Shown: positions 27,427 through 36,740, counted from the stretch's first letter. The stretch is 64,000 nt of DNA from Galbibacter orientalis DSM 19592 (GCF_000260115.1 NZ_JH651380.1:1-64000); one strand, 5' to 3'. Translations and numbers: made by a program. Notes: generated by a model from the letters alone, not told the origin.

Positions 27427-29821
27427 TATAGCAACAAACTGGCCAATTGTAGCGATTGAAGACCATATAATTTTTGCCAACAATGGAAATGTGGTTCTAG
27501 GTTATGAGGTGAACTTACTGGAAATCTATTCATTATCAGAAAAGGACTTTGAGGAGATACATGGTACTTGGTTTCAAGCCTTGAAATCCTTACCTGTAGG
27601 AACGGTGGTTCATAAGCAGGATATATACCTTAAAAAAGCCTATTCTTCAGAACAGCTCCCTAATAAAACATTTTTAGAAAAAGCAACACATACATACTTT
27701 AAAGGACGTAGCTATGTGGAGCATACTTGTTTTTTGTTCTTTATTTTAACCAAAAACAAGGCACTTAACAATCCAAAATATGTCAATCCCTTTAGAAGTG
27801 TTTCAAAAAGTATCGTTCAGGAATTAGATGATAACGTGAAAAGTTTTATCGGCTCGGTAAACGATTCGGTTGCTTTTATCAATAACAGTCGAAAAATAGA
27901 AATTGTACCGCTTAAGGCTTCACAAATAGAAAGTTTAACCCATAATTATTTTAATGGATTTAATACGGGGTTTGATACCGATACACTTCTTAGCAAACAA
28001 CCTATCAACAGTGGGGAACATTATTTTGATATCCTAGCTGTTAACAGCGAATTGTGCTTTGGTGAAAGTGTACAGTCTAGTATAACCAATGATAAATTCA
28101 CTACGGACGATTTTGTATTTCATCAAGGATTTATTGATGGTTTAGGGCTTACTCTTAATGAAAACCATGTGGTTAACCAAATCTTGTACTTGGATGATAA
28201 ACACAAGTGGCGCAAGTTGCTTGATAAGAAAGTCGAAGCACTTCATAAAAGCTCCAATTTTGGGTCACAAAACAAAGTGGTACTGGGAAAAATCCAGCAC
28301 ATCTTAGATCAGATCAATGCCGATGACAATGCCCGGATTATTCGTGGGCATCTTAATGTGTTGTATTGGGAAAAGCAGGCTGAAAATCTAAGGAATATAG
28401 GAGCTAAAATAAAGACAGCCTTTAAGGAGCTGGATATCATTCCTTATTATCCAAAGGGAGAAGAACAAAAGAATTACCTACTGAATAGTTACTGTTGCTT
28501 TTCATCTAATTTTTCAGATGCAGATATGTATGTCACGGATTTAAAGCACGGGTTATGTTTACTGCTCAACAATACCAACTACAAATCAGATGCTACAGGG
28601 ATAATCTTTAATGATCGACAGTTTAATATTCCGATTGTAAAGGATGTCTGGGATACGCATAAGAAGCGGATCAAAGCACGGAACTTTGCCATTTTTGCCC
28701 CAACAGGTGAAGGGAAGTCCTTTTTAGCCAATAATATCATACGTCAATATTTTGAAAGTGGTGTTCGTCTGGTCATCATCGATTTGGGTGGTTCTTATAC
28801 CAAATTTGCCAAATTATATCCTGAGGATCATGTGGTATTGCGCTATGAACAAGGGAAAAATTTAGGTATCAATCCATTTTATATGGCTAGTGAAGCAGAT
28901 TTAACACCTGAACGACTGGAAGATTTGATGGTGTTTCTCTCTGAGCTCATGGCAGGAGATGCCGTCCCTTCTAAAAGTAAAGAAGTAGCGCTTAAGAAAG
29001 TACTATTGTATTATTATCAAAAAATACGAAAAAGACATTCCCTGGCTAGTTTATATGAATTTGTTAAAGCGCAAAAGGAAACAATCTTAGCTGATCTCGG
29101 GCTTCGAGAAACAGACTTTAGTCCGTATCAATTCTTGCATATCTTATCCGAATATGTAGCGGGTGGCCTCTACGGTTTTCTTTTTAGTCAAAATGAAGAT
29201 CAGAGTTTTCGAATCGAAGACAAGCGCCTAATCATTTTTGAACTGGATGAAGTAAAAGACAATAAAGAGGTGCTCTCTGTCATGCTTAAATTAATCAAAA
29301 CTGCTGTACAGCGTACCATCTGGCGAAACCGTTCCGAACGAGGAATTATTCTTTTTGATGAGTTTGCTAAACAACTAAAATTTAAAAATGTATTGGAGAG
29401 CGTGGAATTTTATTACCAAGCCATTCGTAAACAAAATGGAGCTATTGGAATCATTTTGCAATCCATCAATCAATTACCAAAGAACAGTACCTCGGCTAGT
29501 ATTTTGGAAAATACACAAGTCATTTACAGCCTTCGCAATGAAAAAGGGTACGAGGAGCTCATCAAAAGGCTAAAACTCGCTGCCCATGATTTAAATCAGC
29601 TTTCCTCCCTTCAAAACAACTTTACCGGAGACCGAAAATACACCGAGATCTTTATAAAGATAGGAAAGGAGAGCAATGTGTTTCGGTTGGAAGTTCCTCC
29701 AGCGGTGTACGCAGCTTATTTGACCGATGGGAATGAAAGTGATGAAATCATGCGGTTGTATGATCAATTAGGGTCGATGGAAGAGGCTATAGAACGCTTT
29801 GTAAAATGTAATCAAAAATAG
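27413..29821 (+). CDS. Conjugation ATPase TraG (VirB4-like)
   Basis: About 802 residues, starting at the ATG at 27413. The N-terminal half is the VirB4-type domain. Walker A is PTGEGKSFLANN (about residue 432) and Walker B is IILFDEFAKQ. A further motif is GAIGIILQSINQLP. It energises assembly of the mating channel. In the CTn nomenclature this gene is traG (not the coupling protein of F). It is followed after eight bases by a TraI/DUF4141-like gene. It appears intact. Confidence 0.92.
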   Translation: MKQIDIATNWPIVAIEDHIIFANNGNVVLGYEVNLLEIYSLSEKDFEEIHGTWFQALKSLPVGTVVHKQDIYLKKAYSSEQLPNKTFLEKATHTYFKGRSYVEHTCFLFFILTKNKALNNPKYVNPFRSVSKSIVQELDDNVKSFIGSVNDSVAFINNSRKIEIVPLKASQIESLTHNYFNGFNTGFDTDTLLSKQPINSGEHYFDILAVNSELCFGESVQSSITNDKFTTDDFVFHQGFIDGLGLTLNENHVVNQILYLDDKHKWRKLLDKKVEALHKSSNFGSQNKVVLGKIQHILDQINADDNARIIRGHLNVLYWEKQAENLRNIGAKIKTAFKELDIIPYYPKGEEQKNYLLNSYCCFSSNFSDADMYVTDLKHGLCLLLNNTNYKSDATGIIFNDRQFNIPIVKDVWDTHKKRIKARNFAIFAPTGEGKSFLANNIIRQYFESGVRLVIIDLGGSYTKFAKLYPEDHVVLRYEQGKNLGINPFYMASEADLTPERLEDLMVFLSELMAGDAVPSKSKEVALKKVLLYYYQKIRKRHSLASLYEFVKAQKETILADLGLRETDFSPYQFLHILSEYVAGGLYGFLFSQNEDQSFRIEDKRLIIFELDEVKDNKEVLSVMLKLIKTAVQRTIWRNRSERGIILFDEFAKQLKFKNVLESVEFYYQAIRKQNGAIGIILQSINQLPKNSTSASILENTQVIYSLRNEKGYEELIKRLKLAAHDLNQLSSLQNNFTGDRKYTEIFIKIGKESNVFRLEVPPAVYAAYLTDGNESDEIMRLYDQLGSMEEAIERFVKCNQK

Positions 29822-29829
29822 ATGTACTC

Positions 29830-30423
29830 ATGAAAACTAAAAAGAAAATACGATGCTATCCAATGGGGTTATTGATCTTGAGTTTTTTATACCTGCCGAC
29901 TGCAGGCAACAGCCAAGGCATGCCTGTGTATGATAATACCAACTTTATCAGTTTGGCAAAACAATTGATTGAATCTGGGAAACAAACCTCGCAATTGATG
30001 CAAACCGTTAATTTTCTAAAGAAACAAAAAGAAAATTTGGAAAAGGTCAATTCGGTAATTCGACAACTTCATGCTTTAAAAGCACTCACCAATAACAACC
30101 AAAGGTTATTTGAAATGGTGCAATCAGATTTGAGTGATGTATTAAGTTCTCCTTATATCAAACCTGATGAAGTAGGGCGGATAGCTGATTCCTTTGATGC
30201 TATTATGATAAACGCCGTAGCGAGTCTAGATTATGTGGAACAGATTCTATCGAGCGATTTATTAAAAATGACGGATGCTGATAGGGTGCAGCTTTTACAA
30301 GAGAAAGAACAAGAATCCAAGGAGATGGTGGCAGAGATTGAAAATAAAATGCGACGCTACCAAGAAATCATTTCTTTTCGGAAACTACAGTCGACTGTTA
30401 ACAGTAGGATCGCTAACTATTAA
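29830..30423 (+). CDS. Conjugation protein TraI-like (DUF4141, VirB5-type)
   Basis: A 197-residue exported helical protein. A signal sequence ends near residue 29 (AGNSQG). The rest is mainly long amphipathic helices with coiled-coil character (about 50-80 and 150-190). Its place between the VirB4-like ATPase and the VirB6-like protein, and its size, agree with TraI/DUF4141 of Bacteroidetes elements. Confidence 0.75.
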   Translation: MKTKKKIRCYPMGLLILSFLYLPTAGNSQGMPVYDNTNFISLAKQLIESGKQTSQLMQTVNFLKKQKENLEKVNSVIRQLHALKALTNNNQRLFEMVQSDLSDVLSSPYIKPDEVGRIADSFDAIMINAVASLDYVEQILSSDLLKMTDADRVQLLQEKEQESKEMVAEIENKMRRYQEIISFRKLQSTVNSRIANY

Positions 30424-30426
30424 CGG

Positions 30427-31269
30427 ATGCAATGGATTCTTTTAAATATAGGGCTCGAATATGTGGATGCTGTTTTTCAGGTAATTAAAGACAGTGATTT
30501 TTCAAGGTATACCATTACTGGGGTAAAAACATTTGCAGTGCTTTTGTTTTTAATCAATATACTTAAAAAATACCAGGAAGGGGTTGTAGACCGCGATGGC
30601 TATACTTGGGGACTTTCTCCTGGAGAGTTGGTCAAAAACTTTACAATTGTATTACTGGTGATTTTTTCATCACAAATACTCGGTTTTTTTGATGCTGTTT
30701 TAGTGGCTGTGGAAAGTAATTATAAGGATATGGCTCCAGCGCTCCTTCCTTTGCAGTTGCAGGATGTAGAGATAGAGCGGGAGGTGGGCGCTATGGAAGC
30801 CGCCAAAAAGGCATTGGCGTTATTGTATGAATCCCTAGTAACGCCACTCTATGGGATGAAAATTTTGTCCTTTATCCTGTCAGTCTTCCTGTGGTTAATG
30901 GACTTGTTTATTTATCCCTTGTTTTTAGCAGAGCGCTATTTTTTATTGGGGATTATGCAGGCTTTTTTCCCATTGGTAATTAGTTTGTCAGTTTTTGAAA
31001 AGTTTAGAGGCTTAGCCTATAATTATTTTAAGCTTTATGCAGGGGTGTACATGCTCGTTCCAGCCTTTTTCTTAGTGAATGTCTTTGTGAATAATCTCTA
31101 TCGAGAGATCAGTGGGAACTTTTGGAATGCTCTTTTTGGAACTGATTGGGGATCAGAATTTTTTGCACCATTTATTGAACTTGCAACCATTGGATTTATT
31201 GTGCTGATCAAATTTAAACTTTATAAAAGAGCCACTTCTTTTGTGTTTAGGCTGTTTGTTGGGAATTAA
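30427..31269 (+). CDS. Conjugation protein TraJ (VirB6-like)
   Basis: A 280-residue polytopic inner-membrane protein with at least five hydrophobic segments (about 30-48, 72-90, 140-160, 165-190, 200-220, 250-270). The central ALALLYESLVTPLYGMKIL and the C-terminal IGFIVLIKFKLYKRATSFVF region match TraJ. It is somewhat shorter than CTnDOT TraJ. It begins three bases after the upstream stop. Confidence 0.82.
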   Translation: MQWILLNIGLEYVDAVFQVIKDSDFSRYTITGVKTFAVLLFLINILKKYQEGVVDRDGYTWGLSPGELVKNFTIVLLVIFSSQILGFFDAVLVAVESNYKDMAPALLPLQLQDVEIEREVGAMEAAKKALALLYESLVTPLYGMKILSFILSVFLWLMDLFIYPLFLAERYFLLGIMQAFFPLVISLSVFEKFRGLAYNYFKLYAGVYMLVPAFFLVNVFVNNLYREISGNFWNALFGTDWGSEFFAPFIELATIGFIVLIKFKLYKRATSFVFRLFVGN

Positions 31270-31293
31270 CGAATTAGAAAAAAATAATGGCTT

Positions 31294-31908
31294 ATGAAAC
31301 TTAAAACCCCTTATAAAAATATCTATCAGATACTGGGACAAAACAGATGGATTGTACTAGCTTCTATTATTGGAAGTGTGATAACTTCAGTGGTTTCTAT
31401 TTTAGTAGTTATCAAACTTCATAAAGAAACATTAAGAAATGCCTTCGTGGTAAGTCAAGAAGGGCAAGTAATTCCTTTAAAGATAGCCAAAGAGCGAACG
31501 AATTTAAAAGTAGAAGCGCTGGCACATTTAGCACGTTTTCATCGGTGTTTTTATCAGTTGAGTGCGAGTAATTACAAAGAACAAATAGCAAAAGCACTTT
31601 GGCTGGGAGATACCTCAGTGGATGAAGTATACCAGCAAAAGAAAGCGGAAGGCGTATATAACCGTCTGCTGCAATATGCATTGGTACAAAAGGTTACCGA
31701 AATACATACCGAAGTGGATTTAGATACGAAGCCTTTTAAATTTCAAACCCAGGTACGCTTTGAAATTAAAAGAGGGACGGTAACCGATCACTATAAGCTG
31801 ATAACTACAGGAAAGCTTTTGCGAATCGAACGGAATTTTCCCCACAACCCACACGGACTATTAATAACCGAGTTCTATGAAAATAGCTTGCAAAAACTAG
31901 CGAATTAA
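31294..31908 (+). CDS. Conjugation protein TraK (VirB8-like)
   Basis: A 204-residue protein with a single N-terminal membrane anchor (about 22-42) and a soluble periplasmic domain, including FHRCFYQLSASNYKEQIAKA, WLGDTSVDEVYQQKK and the terminal LLRIERNFPHNPHGLLI. This is diagnostic for Bacteroidetes TraK. It is a channel scaffold protein. Confidence 0.9.
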   Translation: MKLKTPYKNIYQILGQNRWIVLASIIGSVITSVVSILVVIKLHKETLRNAFVVSQEGQVIPLKIAKERTNLKVEALAHLARFHRCFYQLSASNYKEQIAKALWLGDTSVDEVYQQKKAEGVYNRLLQYALVQKVTEIHTEVDLDTKPFKFQTQVRFEIKRGTVTDHYKLITTGKLLRIERNFPHNPHGLLITEFYENSLQKLAN

Positions 31909-31919
31909 ATTTTAGGAAT

Positions 31920-32867
31920 ATGGACATGATTAAAGATAAAAAGAAGTTGATTTTCATGGGGTTAGTGCTCTGTGTGCTACTGTTTATAGGAGCTTATGGT
32001 ATTTTGACTTTTGGCGGAACACAAGAGCCTAGTGTGGGGAAAGCATCGGTTGAAGTTCCAAAACTGAAGGAAACTACACCAGAATTTGAATCACGATTAG
32101 AGGCCGTAGACGCTTTAGAGAGAGAAGAGGAGACAGTACCTCCAAGTGTCTATCAGGAAAAGTACCTGGATAGTGCGGGCTATTATGACAAACAGCTATC
32201 GGATACAATGAAAAAAAGAATGATCGATAGTGTCTATCAATTAGGTGCTTCGCGATACCAAAAACTACAGCGTTTCCAAAATGCCTACGAAGTATCTGTT
32301 GTTAGGGATACACTATCCAAAAGACAAGTGAAATTAACCAAGAAAGCTGTTAAAGCGATGGAAGTGAAAATGAAAGCGATGGCTTTGGAACATCAACTCT
32401 TTTTTGCTTCAAATCCAGAAGAAAACGTTGAGCAACATATACGTAATACAGATGAAGAATTATGGGTGCGAGTAGACGGTACGCAAACCGTAAAGCAAGA
32501 TTATAGATTACGTATGCGGCTATCCAAATCTGCCAAAGTAGATGGAATCACTCTTGAAAAAAATACCTTACTGTATGGTTTTGTAAGTTTTAAACCAAAC
32601 CGAACTATCTTAAAAATTGAAAACCTTAATGGACGAGCCGTCCAATTTGAAGCGTATGATTTGGATGATGGTAGTAAAGGAATTTACATAGAAAACAGTT
32701 TTCAGGAGGATGTACGAAAACAAGTCGTTGGTGATGTGGTAGATGATATCAACCTAGCTGGAGTACCACAAGTAAGTGGTATCAAGCAACTTTTAAGAAG
32801 GAGTAACCGACAAGTGAAGGTGACGGTAATAGACAATTATCAATTAATATTAAAACTCAAGCAATGA
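31920..32867 (+). CDS. Conjugation protein TraM (VirB10-like)
   Basis: A 315-residue protein with one N-terminal membrane helix (about 8-28), an acidic/proline-rich linker and a long helical segment (about 85-165). The C-terminal beta domain contains DGITLEKNTLLYGFVSF and LNGRAVQFEAYDLDDGSKGI, typical of TraM. TraL, which is small or absent in several elements, is not seen between TraK and TraM. Confidence 0.88.
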   Translation: MDMIKDKKKLIFMGLVLCVLLFIGAYGILTFGGTQEPSVGKASVEVPKLKETTPEFESRLEAVDALEREEETVPPSVYQEKYLDSAGYYDKQLSDTMKKRMIDSVYQLGASRYQKLQRFQNAYEVSVVRDTLSKRQVKLTKKAVKAMEVKMKAMALEHQLFFASNPEENVEQHIRNTDEELWVRVDGTQTVKQDYRLRMRLSKSAKVDGITLEKNTLLYGFVSFKPNRTILKIENLNGRAVQFEAYDLDDGSKGIYIENSFQEDVRKQVVGDVVDDINLAGVPQVSGIKQLLRRSNRQVKVTVIDNYQLILKLKQ

Positions 32868-32953
32868 GACATTCTTTGTTATTTCTTGAGCATATAAAGA
32901 GATGATTGTATGGATGTTTCATTTGACATTTGAAAAACATTAAATATAAAGAC

Positions 32954-33757
32954 ATGAAAACAATAATTATACTTATAACCTTAATTGTATCAAGTTCTTT
33001 ACATGCACAAGTTGTATTTGATACATTGTATGCTAATAATAAGAAAAGTGTGGCGCTGTTTTTTCCACAGGCTATCCGTCAAGGAATTACAGGGGCTTCT
33101 CATTTTGTGTTTACCTATAATCGGGAGACAAAACAGTATTTCGGGTTATTACAAGCGCAGCGTGGGGAAGCAAGTAATTTGTTAGTTGTTACTGATGATG
33201 GGCAGGTGTATTCATATATTTTAAAATATGCAGAACAGCTACCTAAACTAAATTATTTTGTGTCAAGAACAGAAAGTATAGGTACTGAAGTACCGCTTTC
33301 TGTAAAATCAAAACCAAAACAGTTAGCATTGGATAGTATGGAGAAAAGTATGGTATACTATAAATCCTTCAGTAAATACTTACTTAAAACCACCCCTAAA
33401 AGATTAGCTTCTAAAAAAAGGAATGGAATTAAACTACAGCTTCAGAAAATGGTTTATCATAAATCTGAAACTTATTTAGTTATGGAAGTATCCAATACTT
33501 CGGGTATTACTTTTGAAACTAACTTTTTAAAAGTTTACAGTGTCAGCGGGAATAAGAAACGAAAAGCTTCCTATCAAAGGCTTGAAATGAAACCGATATA
33601 CATTTGTAATTATCCCAATAAGATATGGAATGGTCAGTCACTTAGATTTGTATATGTACTGCCAAAATATGTGCTAGGAGACAAGGAAAAATTATTGGTG
33701 GAATTGCAGGAGTTGAATGGGGGTAGGAAGGTGGTTTTAAAATCCTGTCACTTCTAG
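32954..33757 (+). CDS. Conjugation protein TraN (DUF4138), altered C-terminus
   Basis: About 267 residues. The ATG at 32954 gives a signal peptide (MKTIIILITLIVSSSLHAQ); an upstream TTG at 32930 is unlikely. The beta-rich domain includes NKIWNGQSLRFVYVLPKY and the closing ELQELNGGRKV of TraN. After GGRKV the sequence leaves the ancestral ending (STRL or VTRL, preserved in two partial copies downstream) and reads VLKSCHF. The junction near 33736 is where foreign cargo begins. The protein is probably functional. TraO, TraP and TraQ, normally next, are absent. Confidence 0.85.
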   Translation: MKTIIILITLIVSSSLHAQVVFDTLYANNKKSVALFFPQAIRQGITGASHFVFTYNRETKQYFGLLQAQRGEASNLLVVTDDGQVYSYILKYAEQLPKLNYFVSRTESIGTEVPLSVKSKPKQLALDSMEKSMVYYKSFSKYLLKTTPKRLASKKRNGIKLQLQKMVYHKSETYLVMEVSNTSGITFETNFLKVYSVSGNKKRKASYQRLEMKPIYICNYPNKIWNGQSLRFVYVLPKYVLGDKEKLLVELQELNGGRKVVLKSCHF

Positions 33758-33881
33758 GTAAATACTTAAATATTTGAGGAAAGTTGTTATTTATAATTTT
33801 TGTTATAATTCGAATAAATATAATCATGGATAAGATAATTTAAAGAGAGTCCTTTTTTATGGTTTTAATTGATGTGTTCAC

Positions 33882-34010
33882 TTAAAATGTAGCGGAAAGA
33901 ATAATATTTGCAATTTCTTTGGGATGTGAAAGAAACACAACATGACTAGCTCCTTTAATCTCAGTAATCTTTGCATACGTGAAAAATACTTGATAAATAA
34001 TGATAATTTG
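33882..34010 (-). pseudogene. C-terminal remnant of an alpha/beta hydrolase
   Basis: On the minus strand a short frame ends ITEIKGASHVVFLSHPKEIA then NIILSATF and a stop. This is typical of the region around the catalytic histidine (ASHVVF) in alpha/beta hydrolases. Everything upstream is missing. It is the first piece of cargo after traN. Confidence 0.6.
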
Positions 34011-34130
34011 CAAGTTTTAGAAGTGACTTATGGTTTTCATCAATGCCAAGAAACCGGACTTTGATTCTTTGTGCTTTATTAAACTTCAATTTGTTTTATA
34101 GTTGGCGGTAACAGTTTTGTAGCTTAGCAT

Positions 34131-34567
34131 GTGTTTTGTTTAGAAAGGAATTAATGAACCCCGTCAACTTTTCTCCGTTTCCTAAAAATCCGATGATTGC
34201 AAAATTTTTTAAGGAAATTGGGCGTGTGGACGAATTGGGTTCTGGAATTAGAAACACCTTTAAGTATTCTAGTATTTATTCTCCTGGTGCCAAACCACAA
34301 TTTATTGAAGACGATATTTTCAGAACTATTATACCATTAAAATCAAATAGTAATACTACCCAAATAACTACCCAAATAACTACCCAAATAACTACCCAAA
34401 TTGTAGAGTTACTTCGGCAAGATCCAACCATGAGTAGAAAAAAGTTGGCACTTGCTTTGGAAGATATAACGGAAGATGGGGTCAAATATCATTTGGATAA
34501 ATTAAAAGAAGAAGGAAAAATCAAACGTGTTGGAGGTACACGGGGGAAATGGGAAATACTGGAGTAA
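34131..34567 (+). pseudogene. C-terminal fragment of an AlbA_2/RecG-like ATP-binding regulator
   Basis: The first recognisable residues (FRKELMNPVNFSPFPKNPMI, then FKEIGRVDELGSGI and IFRTIIPL) are the C-terminal part of the predicted helicase-like/HATPase_c_4 regulators common in Bacteroidetes. They are followed by a four-fold TTQI repeat and a winged helix (MSRKKLALALEDITEDGVKY, HLDKLKEEGKIKRVG). The N-terminal 300-400 residues are missing. An ATG at 34154 could express the last 137 residues, but the protein is a fragment. Confidence 0.7.
34355..34402 (+). repeat. Four tandem 12-bp repeats coding TTQI
   Basis: ACTACCCAAATA is repeated four times (the last ends in TT). It encodes the TTQI linker between the ATP-binding and winged-helix parts of the fragment. 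The tract may change copy number by slippage without breaking the frame. Confidence 0.8.
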
Positions 34568-34743
34568 ACATGAACTCATTTTATGAAACCTCTTAAATCT
34601 AGCATAAACGAAGGTAATATTTACACTCGAATACCAAAACAGAGGTAAAAAATGGTAATATTTACCTTCGTTTAATAGGAATACTCTATATAATAATTTA
34701 CCACGGTTACCGCCTAATAGAGTTTTAGAGGTCACTAATGTAT

Positions 34744-35157
34744 GGAAAAAGGTTAGGGAACTATAAATACTTCAGTACTGACTTACTTAAAACCAACCCC
34801 AAAAGATTAGCGTCTTAAAAAAGGAATGGAATTAAACTACAGCTTCAGAAAACGGTTTATCACAAATCTGAAACTTATTTAGTTATGGAAGTATCCAATA
34901 CTTCGGGTATTACTTTTGAAACTGATTTTTTAAAAGTTTACAGTGTCAGTGGGAATAAAAAGCGAAAAGCTTCTTACCAAAGACTTGAAATGAAACCGAT
35001 ATACATTTGTAATTATCCCAATAAGATATGGAATGGTCAGTCACTTAGATTTGTATATATACTGCCAAAATATGTACTGGGAGACAAGGAAAGATTATTG
35101 GTGGAATTGCAAGAATTGAATGGGGGGAGAAAAGTCAAATTGGTAACTAGACTTTAA
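34744..35157 (+). pseudogene. traN 3'-end, second copy
   Basis: About 410 bases closely match traN codons for roughly the last 130 residues. A frameshift and stop lie near 34817, so only the last 90 codons (from 34885) are continuous. It keeps the ancestral ending (GGRKV-KLVTRL) and an intrinsic terminator follows. It is in direct orientation to traN. Confidence 0.88.
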
Positions 35158-35186
35158 AAATTATAGATGGATTAAAAATATTAAAC

Positions 35187-35215
35187 TTCGGCAGTAAATT
35201 ATTTTTACTGCCGAA
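35187..35215 (+). terminator. Terminator of the tra operon (copy 2)
   Basis: TTCGGCAGTAAA pairs with TTTACTGCCGAA over a short loop. A degenerate version (TTCGTCAGTAA ... TTGGCGAA, 36539-36567) follows the third traN copy, confirming that both are former ends of the operon. Confidence 0.75.
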
Positions 35216-35225
35216 TCTTAGAACA

Positions 35226-35642
35226 ATGATACACCCGGATTCATTAACAATAAAATGGATAGATGATGTTGCAATAAAACATAAATCCGATCCTATACTA
35301 GTCGAAAAAGTAGTACGGGCACTATACTTGTTGGAACATCTTCAAAATAGTAGGCTGGATATTATATATTTAAGGGAGGTACTGTTACTTTCTTCTCCCA
35401 AAAGACTATCAATAGATGTGGACGTTATTGTTTCCAATAGACCACAGAAAATCGAGGAAATTTTTAGTGATTTTATTCAAAATTCAGATTTCCTTGAATT
35501 TCCGGAAAACGAACGTGAAATAGAATCGGATATAGAAAAGACTCATTATAAATTCTATTACAAACCAGTTACTAACACTAAAGCAGAGGAAGAATATATT
35601 TTATTGGATATTCTGTACGAGAAAAGCCATTATGAGGATTAA
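35226..35642 (+). pseudogene. AbiEii-like nucleotidyltransferase toxin, damaged fragment
   Basis: The 138 residues begin as in AbiEii/DUF1814 toxins (HPDSLTIKWIDDVAIKHKSD) and include SSPKRLSIDVDVIVS, the site with the catalytic aspartates. The preceding GGT/S nucleotide-binding motif is missing from the frame: IFKGGT can be read only in another frame at the same place (about 35362-35380), so two small compensating indels are likely. The protein ends at LLDILYEKSHYED, about half the usual length. No AbiEi antitoxin is present. Probably inactive. Confidence 0.7.
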
Positions 35643-35661
35643 AAATATGGAACAAAAATTG

Positions 35662-35669
35662 TACATTTG
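35662..35669 (+). promoter_or_regulatory. -7 box of the toxin-antitoxin pair
   Basis: TACATTTG matches TAnnTTTG and lies 23 bases before the ATG at 35692. This supports that start over ATG codons further upstream. Confidence 0.55.
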
Positions 35670-35691
35670 TTATACTCGAAATACAGAAATT

Positions 35692-35910
35692 ATGGATTTA
35701 GAAGCACGAAAATATCATTTTATACAAGAACTGTTCAGTATTGACAGAGAAAGCATTATCGATACTTTGGAGCGTGTTTTAAAGCGTGAAAAAGAAGAGC
35801 ACCAAGAAATCTCTACGGAACACAAAAAAGAATTAGATAATCGTTTAGAAAGCTATAAAAACAATCCCAATGATGTTTTGGATTGGAAAGATGTAAAGAA
35901 CGATTGGTAA
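35692..35910 (+). CDS. Antitoxin of a ParE/RelE-type module
   Basis: A 72-residue acidic, helical protein (MDLEARKYHFIQELFSIDRE, ending DVLDWKDVKNDW), of the kind found as antitoxin in Bacteroidetes RelE/ParE modules. An ATG at 35647 would extend it by 15 residues, but a promoter box lies inside that extension. Its stop codon overlaps the toxin start (TAATG), indicating translational coupling. It neutralises the toxin and probably represses the promoter. Confidence 0.75.
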   Translation: MDLEARKYHFIQELFSIDRESIIDTLERVLKREKEEHQEISTEHKKELDNRLESYKNNPNDVLDWKDVKNDW

Positions 35911-36218
35911 TGAGTTATAAAATTAAGTTACTGCCAATTGTACATACAGATTTACGAAAGGCAAAGAAATGGTATCACGAAAAAAGTGAAACATTAGCCC
36001 AAGAATTTAAAATAGAAGTCAATAAAGAAATCGATTATATTGGCGAATATCCAGAACATTATCAACGGAAATATAAAGAGTTACGACAATCTTTGGTAAC
36101 TCGTTTTCCTTACGCAATTTTCTATTTAGTTGAAGAAGAACAAAAGCAAATCATAGTTTTTGGAGTTTTGCACACACGTAGAAATCCCGAAATAATTAGG
36201 GAAAGAATCAAGAAATAA
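35910..36218 (+). CDS. ParE/RelE-family toxin
   Basis: A 102-residue protein starting at the ATG overlapping the antitoxin stop. The fold is recognisable from VHTDLRKAKKWYHEKSETLA, YPEHYQRKYKELRQSLV, TRFPYAIFYLVEEEQKQIIV and GVLHTRRNPE, the typical ParE pattern (conserved FPY and the C-terminal H-RRNP). It targets gyrase or ribosome-bound mRNA, depending on subtype. The module seems complete and may stabilise the element. Confidence 0.85.
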   Translation: MSYKIKLLPIVHTDLRKAKKWYHEKSETLAQEFKIEVNKEIDYIGEYPEHYQRKYKELRQSLVTRFPYAIFYLVEEEQKQIIVFGVLHTRRNPEIIRERIKK

Positions 36219-36303
36219 ATCCCCACAAAACAAAACCCAGTTTTATCGTTCCTCAAAATCCTCTGTCTTTTGTTTTGTTCCGCGCGTCACCGCATTGTAA
36301 GCG

Positions 36304-36501
36304 AAGCGAAAAGCTTTTTACCAAAGACTTGAAATGAAACCGATATACATTTGTAATTATCCCAATAAGATATGGAATGGTCAGTCACTTAGATTTGTAT
36401 ATGTACTGCCAAAATATGTATTGGGAGACAAAGAAAAATTATTGGTGGAATTACAGGAATTGAATGGGAGCAGGAAGGTGATTTTGTCAACTAGACTTTG
36501 A
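36304..36501 (+). pseudogene. traN 3'-end, third copy
   Basis: About 200 bases encode the last 65 residues of TraN (from KRKAFYQRLEMKPIYICNYP) and end GSRKV-ILSTRL. There is no start. It is a direct repeat of the other two copies and begins right after the toxin-antitoxin cargo. Confidence 0.88.
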
Positions 36502-36702
36502 AGATTACACGTTATTACTTGTTTAAAAATATTCAAGGTTCGTCAGTAATTTAATTTTATTGGCGAATCTTGATCTTTTAATCTGCTCACAAGATTCAAA
36601 AAAAGACCTGGTTTATCATTCAAAATCAATATTAAACAAATAATATGAAAAAAGTGAAATGTTTTACCTATGTTTTACCTTAGCAGAATTAATGCATAAA
36701 AA

Positions 36703-36728
36703 AAGGGTTTCAAGAAATTGAAACCCTT
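36703..36728 (-). terminator. Hairpin next to the tRNA 3' end
   Basis: AAGGGTTTC pairs with GAAACCCTT over eight bases. On the minus strand it follows the tRNA fragment and is probably the original tRNA terminator. Confidence 0.6.
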
Positions 36729-36740
36729 GTTATTCCTCGT

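Noticed and set aside
34355-34402. Tandem repeats as a CRISPR array
   Set aside because: The 12-bp units have no spacers and code a regular TTQI linker in an open frame.
33482-36501. Repeats around traN as insertion-sequence ends
   Set aside because: The repeated blocks are coding sequence of traN, differ in length and lack terminal inverted repeats or a transposase.
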